Shown: piece by piece, positions 6,892-11,480 of the stretch
How the letters are laid out: each line of letters begins with the position of its first letter
Numbering within the stretch: position 1 is the stretch's first letter
Assembly: GCF_000159955.1 (NCBI RefSeq)
Contig: NZ_GG695972.1
Coordinates: 331,624 to 343,103 of the forward strand
Source: Paenibacillus sp. oral taxon 786 str. D14
GTDB lineage: Bacteria > Bacillota > Bacilli > Paenibacillales > Paenibacillaceae
Direction: 5' to 3'
DNA: 11,480 nucleotides
Notes under the pieces: generated by a model
The model's input: the letters and a program-made list of their open reading frames with translations, nothing else
Database searches by the model: none
Told to the model about the DNA's origin: nothing
Position numbers and translations under genes: made by a program

Positions 6892-8864
6892 GCGTCGTGT
6901 TTCACCCGGTCGCGAACCTCCGCTTGTTTAGCGGGGTTGAACCGTGTCTGGTAGTCGCCGGTCAGATAACCGGTCACCCGGCGCAAACGGCGAATATGCA
7001 CTTCGCTCTCATGGCTGCCGCAGGAGGGGCAGCTTGCCCCAATGATCCCTTCAAAGCCGCAGGCCGAGCAGCGGTCGATCGGATGGTTGATGCTAAAATA
7101 GCTGACCTGCTGCTGCAGGGCGTATTGCACGATTTTGACGAATGCTTCCGGATTGTTGCGGGCATTGCCGTTAAGCTCGATATAAGAGATGGCTCCGGCG
7201 TTGCACAGCCCGTGGAATTTGGCTTCCAGCTCAATTTTTCGTGCCGCACTGATGTTGTAGTAGACCGGGATATGGAACGAATTCGTGTAATACTCGCGGT
7301 CCAAAATCCCGGGCAGCGGGCCATAGACCGCACGGTCGCGTTTGGTGAACTTGCCGGACAGCCCCTCCGCCGGGGTCGCAAACAACGTGATATTGAGATT
7401 GTGAATTTCGCTTTGGCCGTCACAATAGTCGCGCATGTAAGCGATCAGGTCGTAAGCTTTCTGATACACGGCTTCATCTTCGCCGTGATGCTTCCCGTAC
7501 ATCGCCTTCATGCATTCGGCCAGCCCGATGAACCCGATGGACAAGCTGCCGTGCTTCAGCAATTCGCCGACCTGATCATCCGGCGCCAGCTGCTCACCGC
7601 CTTCCCAGACGCCTTCCCGCATCATGAAATCGGAAGCCTTCGCTTTTTGGGAGGCCTGAATCGAGAAGCGATGCAGCAATCCCTCCAGGGCGATATTCAT
7701 ATAGTGAGTCAGCTCGCGGTAGAAGCCGCGTTCGTCGGGCTCTTTGCGGTGTCCCAACGCGATGCCGTACTTCAAGCCTAGCTTGACCAGGTTCAGCGTA
7801 TTAAAGGAAAGGTTGCCTTTGCCAGACAGACGATTGCGGCCGAACCGGTCAGCCAGCACCCGGGTGCGGCAGCCCATGGTAGCGAATTCCGTATCCGGAT
7901 CCGTGGGGTCGTAATACATCAGGTTGAGTGGGGCGTCCAGGTTGGCGAAATTCGGATAAAGCCGTTTGGCCGAGCATTCCGCCGCTTTCAGAAATAGGGA
8001 GTAGTTAGGTTCCCCCGGATTCTGGTTGACGCCTTGTTTACATTTAAAAATCTGAATCGGGAAAATCGGCGTTTCCCCATGGCCCAGCCCGCGCATCGTG
8101 GCCGTGAGCAGGGAGTCGATGACCAGTTGTCCTTCCGGTGAGGTACATGTGCCGTAATTGATGCTGGTGAACGGGATTTGCCCGCCGGCCCGGCTCGACA
8201 TCGTATTCAGATTATGAATCAGGCTTTCGGCCGCCTGGAACGTCTCGCTTTTGGTTTCCTTGAGCGCATAGTTAAAAGCCTTGGGATACTGATCCCGCAG
8301 GTCACTGCGGCTCATCGTGATGTCGCCCAAATCAGCGTTCGCATCGCCTTCTTCAAAATAATCCAGCCCTTTGCGGAAGTACTTGGCGAACGATTTGGCT
8401 ACGTACGGGACGAGATCGAAGTCCAGCTTGTTCGCGGACACACCGCCGAATTGGGAGTTTTGCTGGGATTGGAAAATGATCGCCACCAGCGCCATCGCCG
8501 TCATGATGGAAGTTGGCGGGCGTACGCTGCCGTTGCCGGTGTTGAAGCCTTTGCGCAGCAGTTTGTCAAACGGGATAAAAATACAGTTCGTTGTGCCGAG
8601 GGCGTACTGATCCAAGTCGTGAACATAAACGATGTTATCCTGAATGGCCTGTACCAAGCGAGTTGGCAGTACGAAATGGCTTGCATACCATTTGGAATAC
8701 TCGCTGCCGAATTTGCTCATCTTGCCGGAGAAGCTCTCTCCATTTAAATTGGCGTTCTCGCGCAGCACCTCAAGATTGCGGCTCTGGACGATTTCCTCGC
8801 CCATCCGAATCACTTCATCCAGCAAGGTGTCCCGGCCGGTATACGTCTGGCTTACCCATGCCAT
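6888..8864 (-). CDS. nrdD: Anaerobic (class III) ribonucleoside-triphosphate reductase
   Basis: A 658-residue cytoplasmic glycyl-radical enzyme that reduces ribonucleoside triphosphates without oxygen or B12. The glycyl radical site is RVTGYL, with G632 near the C-terminus. Just before it is a four-cysteine zinc site (C599, C602, C612, C615). MGCR (330-333) carries the likely thiyl-radical cysteine C332, and C94 (TTNC) is a candidate partner. The usual N-terminal ATP-cone is not seen: the protein starts almost directly with the catalytic domain (HDLD at 82-85). The start at 8864 (MAWVSQ) is chosen because GGGAGGAG lies about 9 nt upstream. The frame stays open for 81 more codons, but those run through the leader terminator and into the riboswitch. 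It is the first gene after the B12 riboswitch and is coupled to nrdG. Confidence 0.95.
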   Translation of the reverse strand: MAWVSQTYTGRDTLLDEVIRMGEEIVQSRNLEVLRENANLNGESFSGKMSKFGSEYSKWYASHFVLPTRLVQAIQDNIVYVHDLDQYALGTTNCIFIPFDKLLRKGFNTGNGSVRPPTSIMTAMALVAIIFQSQQNSQFGGVSANKLDFDLVPYVAKSFAKYFRKGLDYFEEGDANADLGDITMSRSDLRDQYPKAFNYALKETKSETFQAAESLIHNLNTMSSRAGGQIPFTSINYGTCTSPEGQLVIDSLLTATMRGLGHGETPIFPIQIFKCKQGVNQNPGEPNYSLFLKAAECSAKRLYPNFANLDAPLNLMYYDPTDPDTEFATMGCRTRVLADRFGRNRLSGKGNLSFNTLNLVKLGLKYGIALGHRKEPDERGFYRELTHYMNIALEGLLHRFSIQASQKAKASDFMMREGVWEGGEQLAPDDQVGELLKHGSLSIGFIGLAECMKAMYGKHHGEDEAVYQKAYDLIAYMRDYCDGQSEIHNLNITLFATPAEGLSGKFTKRDRAVYGPLPGILDREYYTNSFHIPVYYNISAARKIELEAKFHGLCNAGAISYIELNGNARNNPEAFVKIVQYALQQQVSYFSINHPIDRCSACGFEGIIGASCPSCGSHESEVHIRRLRRVTGYLTGDYQTRFNPAKQAEVRDRVKHDA

Positions 8865-8900
8865 AACACACTTCTCCTCCCTGTAAACCGAGCTTTGGTT

Positions 8901-8940
8901 CAAAATAAAAGAGCATGTCCAACCAACGAGGTAGACATGC
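8901..8940 (-). terminator. Leader terminator of the B12 riboswitch (expression platform)
   Basis: On the minus strand, GCATGTC (8934-8940) pairs with GACATGC (8913-8919). Inner ACC/GGT pairs lie in between, and TCTTTTATTTTG follows (8901-8912). It lies between the riboswitch and the nrdD ribosome binding site, where a ligand-controlled terminator is expected. A second stem, GACACC/GGTGTC (9036-9041 with 9003-9008), lies between it and the aptamer. The competing antiterminator pairing could not be settled by eye. Confidence 0.75.
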
Positions 8941-9046
8941 CCGAATGCACTGCAAAAAAGTGGACAGACCAAATCAAGGCCCCAACATTTCGGCGGCAAG
9001 CGGACACCATCCCTGATCCTCGCAGGTTTTCCGTCGGTGTCTTTCA

Positions 9047-9273
9047 AACGGGCAGGTCTCCTGGCTTTCGGAACGTTGCTGACGCCTTCCCGCAGCTCAT
9101 CAAGCATTAAGCTGTAGTGGCATATCGTCAGTCGAACGGCTGGGTCTTCAAGACGATGTAGGCGAACGCCTCGTCTTTAGTACCAAGCTACCGATTACAG
9201 TGGCGGGACCGCAGCGGACTTGCACCGCACTTCCCTTTTAAGCTCCGGCGGCTTGTCCGCCGGATCACCCGTT
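9047..9273 (-). promoter_or_regulatory. Cobalamin (B12) riboswitch
   Basis: On the minus strand the conserved parts appear in order. AACGGG (9268-9273) forms closing stem P1 with CCCGTT (9047-9052). A CCGGCGG/CCGCCGG hairpin follows, then AAGTGCGGTGCAAGTCCGC (about 9214-9232) and the B12 box GCCACTG within GGTCCCGCCACTGTAAT (9194-9210). Next is a variable arm with AAGACGA/TCGTCTT (9150-9156 with 9171-9177), and then AGCCAGGAGACCTGCC (9051-9066). This is the standard adenosylcobalamin-type aptamer. Binding of B12 is expected to favour the terminator at 8901-8940 and shut off the nrd genes. The genes controlled are both B12-independent reductases, so the logic is isozyme switching. Confidence 0.95.
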
Positions 9274-9274
9274 C

Positions 9275-9290
9275 ACACTATATTTTGTTG
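9275..9290. promoter_or_regulatory. NrdR-type box, promoter-distal copy
   Basis: ACACTATATTTTGTTG matches 13 of 16 positions of the known NrdR consensus (ACACwATATATwGTGT). It lies just downstream of the predicted transcription start and next to riboswitch stem P1. NrdR is the (d)ATP-sensing repressor of reductase genes. Confidence 0.65.
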
Positions 9291-9300
9291 CGTTGATCTA

Positions 9301-9329
9301 AGGATAGCCCAAGATATTGTGTTTGTAAA
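9301..9329 (-). promoter_or_regulatory. Sigma-A promoter of the nrdDG(AB) cluster
   Basis: On the minus strand, TTTACA (9324-9329) and TATCCT (9301-9306) are separated by exactly 17 bp. The predicted start is near 9294, leaving about 20 nt before riboswitch P1. One NrdR-type box fills the spacer between -35 and -10. Confidence 0.65.
9307..9322. promoter_or_regulatory. NrdR-type box inside the promoter spacer
   Basis: GCCCAAGATATTGTGT matches 13 of 16 positions of the NrdR consensus, with a perfect GTGT half. It starts 32 bp from the other box, about three helical turns and the usual arrangement for paired NrdR boxes. Its position between -35 and -10 fits direct repression. Confidence 0.65.
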
Positions 9330-9610
9330 TGGGATTTTCCCATTGAAAGCAGACTGAAAATCACGTGAAAATCTCCGGTCCGCGCAACGATGCGGAGAGT
9401 GGGGGACAGAAGAAAATTGTGAACATTTATAAATGGGACTGGAGGACTAGATCGGGTTTTACAGAGTGTGTGAGTTTTGGGGACGGTAAGGATATTAGCA
9501 GACGGGTTCGGTTGATCTTAGAGAGGAGAGTTGGTTAGAATATACCTGTAGGACGAAAACCAGCTCAGGGATTTGATTCAAACCATTACCAGGAAAGAAG
9601 GGAGCCGATT
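9330..9610. other. Intergenic region between the nrd promoter and the thiamine-binding gene
   Basis: The left part (9330-9500) shows no gene, terminator or recognised RNA. Small palindromic stretches such as GGGATTTTCCC (9332-9342) are present but have no clear role. The right part holds a probable plus-strand promoter (9512-9541) and the ribosome binding site AAGGGAG (9598-9604). No TPP riboswitch is seen, although the downstream gene is thiamine-related. Confidence 0.5.
9512..9541 (+). promoter_or_regulatory. Probable sigma-A promoter of the thiamine-binding gene
   Basis: TTGATC (9512-9517) and TAGAAT (9536-9541) are separated by 18 bp. The -10 matches TATAAT at five of six positions. It lies about 70 bp upstream of the start codon. 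Confidence 0.45.
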
Positions 9611-9910
9611 ATGGCTATCGCCGAAGTTACCGTTATTCCGATCGGGACGGGGAGCACCAGCCTCAGCGCTTATGTGGCCGAGTTGCATCGGGTGTTGGAG
9701 AAGCAGAAGGGCATTACCTTTACCCTCACCTCCATGAGCACGATTATTGAAGGATCGTTAGATGATGTGTTTACTGCGATTCGCGCGATTCACGAAGCGC
9801 CGTTCCAATCCGGTGCCGGCCGCGTATCAACCTCGATCAAGATCGATGATCGCCGCGACAAAGCCAGCTCCTCCGAACAGAAGCTGCGCTCTGTGCGCGA
9901 GAAACTATAA
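9611..9910 (+). CDS. MTH1187/YkoF-type thiamine-binding protein
   Basis: A 99-residue cytoplasmic protein of the MTH1187 family (formerly DUF77). It begins AIAEVTVIPIGTGSTSLSAY and has the family's ferredoxin-like alternation: a first strand, a helix ending HRVLEKQ, TFTLTSMSTIIEG, a helix DVFTAIRAIHEA, and RVSTSIKIDDRRDK. Members form tetramers and bind thiamine or related pyrimidines; the cellular role is not settled. AAGGGAG lies 6 nt before the ATG. The gene stands alone, without thiamine transporter genes beside it, so the ligand rests on family resemblance only. A tRNA gene with its own promoter follows 71 bp later, and no terminator separates the two. Confidence 0.85.
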   Translation: MAIAEVTVIPIGTGSTSLSAYVAELHRVLEKQKGITFTLTSMSTIIEGSLDDVFTAIRAIHEAPFQSGAGRVSTSIKIDDRRDKASSSEQKLRSVREKL

Positions 9911-9927
9911 TTTCTTGAAATTGGTGC

Positions 9928-9955
9928 TTGCATTATTTTTAAAACTCGGTATAAT
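9928..9955 (+). promoter_or_regulatory. Promoter of the tRNA-Thr gene
   Basis: TTGCAT (9928-9933) and a perfect TATAAT (9950-9955) are separated by 16 bp. The tRNA begins 26 bp later. A small GTTCG/CGAAC hairpin (9963-9979) occupies the short 5' leader. Confidence 0.65.
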
Positions 9956-9981
9956 AAATTTTGTTCGCTAAAAACGAACCT

Positions 9982-10054
9982 GCTGGTGTAGCTCAGCTGG
10001 TAGAGCAACGCATTCGTAATGCGTGGGTCGGGGGTTCGAGTCCCTTCACCAGCA
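9982..10054 (+). tRNA. tRNA-Thr (anticodon CGT)
   Basis: A 73-nt cloverleaf with acceptor GCTGGTG/CACCAGC and discriminator A. The D arm is GCTC/GAGC, the anticodon stem ACGCA/TGCGT with loop TTCGTAA, the variable loop 5 nt, and the T arm GGGGG/CCCTT with two G-T pairs around TTCGAGT. The anticodon CGT (10015-10017) reads ACG threonine codons. CCA is not encoded. Confidence 0.96.
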
Positions 10055-10074
10055 TCTGATATGCAAGCGTAACG

Positions 10075-10104
10075 CGCCCTCCGAGGTTTTCGGGGGGCGT
10101 TTTT
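10075..10104 (+). terminator. Rho-independent terminator after tRNA-Thr
   Basis: CGCCCTCCGA (10075-10084) pairs with TCGGGGGGCG (10090-10099), with one G-T pair, around a 5-nt loop. Five T follow. It starts 20 nt after the tRNA. Confidence 0.88.
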
Positions 10105-10215
10105 GAATTGTTGAAGGACCTTGTTCATCTTCCGAGTGACCTCTTGCTCTTCGCTTGTTAGTTCTTCTCCGTTTCTTTGTTTTCTCCATGCGCTTAGCAC
10201 TAAATTGTGACCGCA

Positions 10216-10245
10216 AATAGGGAGGTTTGCTGAAACCTCCCTGTT
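10216..10245 (-). terminator. Hairpin terminator after the cupin gene
   Basis: AGGGAGGTTT and AAACCTCCCT pair perfectly over 10 bp around a 4-nt loop (10219-10242), with A-T and G-T pairs extending the base. It lies 12 bp past the cupin stop codon. The minus-strand T-run is poor (ATTTG), so termination may be weak. Confidence 0.6.
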
Positions 10246-10256
10246 CCTTGGTGCGC

Positions 10257-10859
10257 TTACTCTTGCTCCATCGCATCCCTTTTTGTCCGATGCACCGTGC
10301 CAAACGGATGGTGCGGCGGGGCATAAATGACATACACCTTCAGCGGCTCGTTGCCGGTGTTGATGATGTTGTGCCACGTGCCGGCGGGAATGAAGACCGC
10401 GTCGTCTTCACGGATGTTTCGTACGAAGGTGAGGTGATCCGCTCGATCGCCCATTTGCGCAACGCCTCGACCCTCTTCCACGCGTACAAATTGGTCCGTG
10501 TTCGGATGGATCTCCAAGCCGATATCCTCACCGACCGGAATGCTCATCAAAGTGACCTGGAAATGCTTGCCCGTCCAGAGAGCGGTCCGGAAGTTCCGGT
10601 TATGCTCGGCGGCATCGCTAATATTAATCACAAACGGCTTTTGCCCGTAATCTTGAAGCGGCTGCCGGTTCCAAGCGTCGTCTTGCGAAGGAGACGGTGC
10701 GTATTCAGGATAGATCGGGCTGGGCTCGATATAGTCGGGATAGCGTGCGGGTTGAAATGCCTGCGGATATCCGTAAACGAAGTAAGGTTGAGGATAGATG
10801 TAAGGATCATACGGAGCGGCGTACGACAAGCCGGGGTACGGTCCGGGAACATAACTCAT
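10257..10859 (-). CDS. Cupin protein with Tyr/Pro-rich N-terminal tail
   Basis: A 200-residue protein from the chosen start. Residues 1-57 are a low-complexity tail with 13 tyrosines and many prolines (PGPYPG, YPQPYFVYGYPQ), as seen in some spore-coat and surface proteins. Residues 75 to about 185 are a single cupin barrel. Motif 1 is GLEIHPNTDQFVRVEEG (H118, Q123, E128) and motif 2 is IPAGTWHNIIN (P158, G160, H163, N167). A metal site with one fewer histidine in motif 1 than the textbook HxH is suggested. The substrate is unknown, and no catalytic role should be assumed. The start is uncertain: GGAGG is only 2 nt from an ATG at 10868 but 11 nt from the ATG at 10859, so 10859 is preferred. 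A CATACAAG at 10916-10923 (minus) resembles a sporulation sigma-E -10, but no matching -35 was found. Confidence 0.8.
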   Translation of the reverse strand: MSYVPGPYPGLSYAAPYDPYIYPQPYFVYGYPQAFQPARYPDYIEPSPIYPEYAPSPSQDDAWNRQPLQDYGQKPFVINISDAAEHNRNFRTALWTGKHFQVTLMSIPVGEDIGLEIHPNTDQFVRVEEGRGVAQMGDRADHLTFVRNIREDDAVFIPAGTWHNIINTGNEPLKVYVIYAPPHHPFGTVHRTKRDAMEQE

Positions 10860-11016
10860 GTTTGACATAACCTCCAGTTTTTTTATCCATCATATGCCTA
10901 TTCCTTGCTCCTGTGCTTGTATGAAAATGAGTCAATTCTACTGATGCATTCATCTAAGAATCTTCTTTCTCTCTTACATAGAATAGAGCATACCTTAGTA
11001 AAGGGGAGAAGATGGT

Positions 11017-11436
11017 ATGGCAAAAACGCTTTTGGATTACAACTCGACTGTTGTGACTCCGGTGACCAATGGTGTTAACATTCCGATTCCGGTTGTAGGG
11101 GGCGTGCAGATTGCAGCAGTTTCCGTATTCCTTGATCCGGCCGATCCGGCGTCCTTGACCAACCGTGTTGAGTTGAAGGCAACGATCGGCGTTGAAGCGC
11201 TGACCGATACGCCGAATATCCTGGTGCGCATCTGGAGAGCGGGCACCGAAATCTTCTATGGGTTAGTAGAGCTGGAGGATGCTTTCAACGACTGGGGTCT
11301 CATTAGCGTGCACATGGTTGAACACGCCCCGCTCGGAGTCCAAAACTATCAGCTGATCGTAGAAAATCAGGATAACAACAGCACGGCCAGAGTCGTAGGG
11401 CCGGTTGTCTTCACGGCTACCGCTATCGGCGGATAA
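11017..11436 (+). CDS. Small exosporium protein C-like protein
   Basis: A 139-residue beta-rich protein without cysteine, signal peptide or membrane segment. Its pattern resembles, from memory, the exosporium protein C (ExsC) family of Bacillus: an N-terminal LDYNSTV, then NRVELKATIGV, ILVRIWRAGTEIF, YQLIVENQDNN and a C-terminal ARVVGPVVFTATAIGG. If so, it would be a structural component of the outer spore layer, made in the mother cell, which explains the lack of a signal peptide. GGGGAG lies 8 nt before the ATG. It is divergent from the cupin gene over about 150 bp and is followed at once by a strong terminator, so it is a single-gene unit. No promoter could be defended. The family assignment is moderate; a phage or other surface beta-sandwich protein is the alternative. 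Confidence 0.55.
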   Translation: MAKTLLDYNSTVVTPVTNGVNIPIPVVGGVQIAAVSVFLDPADPASLTNRVELKATIGVEALTDTPNILVRIWRAGTEIFYGLVELEDAFNDWGLISVHMVEHAPLGVQNYQLIVENQDNNSTARVVGPVVFTATAIGG

Positions 11437-11454
11437 TCTCTTGATCATCAAAAA

Positions 11455-11480
11455 TCCCCTCACGGTGCGACCGGAGGGGA
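11455..11480 (+). terminator. Terminator hairpin after the ExsC-like gene (cut by the window edge)
   Basis: TCCCCTC (11455-11461) pairs with GAGGGGA (11474-11480). CGGT/ACCG extend the stem past one bulged A, around a GCG loop. Four A precede it, so it may work in both directions. The expected T-run lies beyond the window. Confidence 0.75.

Noticed and set aside
6897..7781. A 294-codon plus-strand open frame
   Set aside because: Antisense to nrdD, with no recognisable domain or credible ribosome binding site.
8865..9107. An 81-codon in-frame extension upstream of nrdD
   Set aside because: It runs through the leader terminator and into the B12 riboswitch, has no family resemblance, and a strong ribosome binding site serves the ATG at 8864.
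9790..10377. A 195-codon minus-strand frame
   Set aside because: It overlaps the tRNA-Thr, its terminator and parts of two well-supported genes.
10989..10997. CATACCTTA, a match to the sigma-K -10 consensus, before the ExsC-like gene
   Set aside because: Transcription from it would start on or after the ribosome binding site at about 11003-11008, and no AC -35 lies at the right distance.

Overview
The window reads as a chromosomal piece of a spore-forming, GC-rich member of the Bacillota, most likely Paenibacillus or a close relative. The basis is strong AGGAG-type ribosome binding sites, sigma-A promoters, many rho-independent terminators, a probable exosporium protein, and the style of the intergenic repeats. 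The genus is an inference.

Layout. On the minus strand (1-9330), from right to left: a promoter carrying two NrdR-type boxes; a cobalamin (B12) riboswitch with a terminator; nrdD and nrdG (anaerobic class III ribonucleotide reductase and its activase, overlapping by 4 bp); a hairpin terminator or attenuator; nrdA (aerobic class I large subunit); a 674-bp noncoding, hairpin-rich stretch; nrdB (class I radical subunit); a terminator; and a separately transcribed CPA1-type Na+/H+ antiporter. On the plus strand: a small MTH1187/YkoF-type thiamine-binding protein and a tRNA-Thr(CGT) with its own promoter and terminator. The right end has a minus-strand cupin with a Tyr/Pro-rich N-terminus and, divergent from it, a small exosporium-protein-C-like gene with a terminator at the window edge.

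How it fits together. The first 6.7 kb of the minus-strand reductase cluster encodes two B12-independent reductases, one for anaerobic and one for aerobic conditions, behind one promoter and one B12 riboswitch. The simplest reading is that ample B12 stops transcription in the leader and a B12-dependent class II reductase, presumably elsewhere in the genome, makes the deoxynucleotides. When B12 is short, both alternatives are switched on. NrdR-type boxes over the same promoter would add repression when (d)ATP is plentiful. A second terminator before nrdA and the long structured spacer before nrdB suggest that the expression of each downstream gene is adjusted further.

The least explained DNA is the nrdA-nrdB spacer (3217-3890). 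It holds a 127-bp nested inverted-repeat element next to nrdB, three diverged copies of a roughly 44-nt repeat centred on CCCGAAGGG-type hairpins, and a perfect hairpin just after nrdA. No protein in the window is obviously novel.
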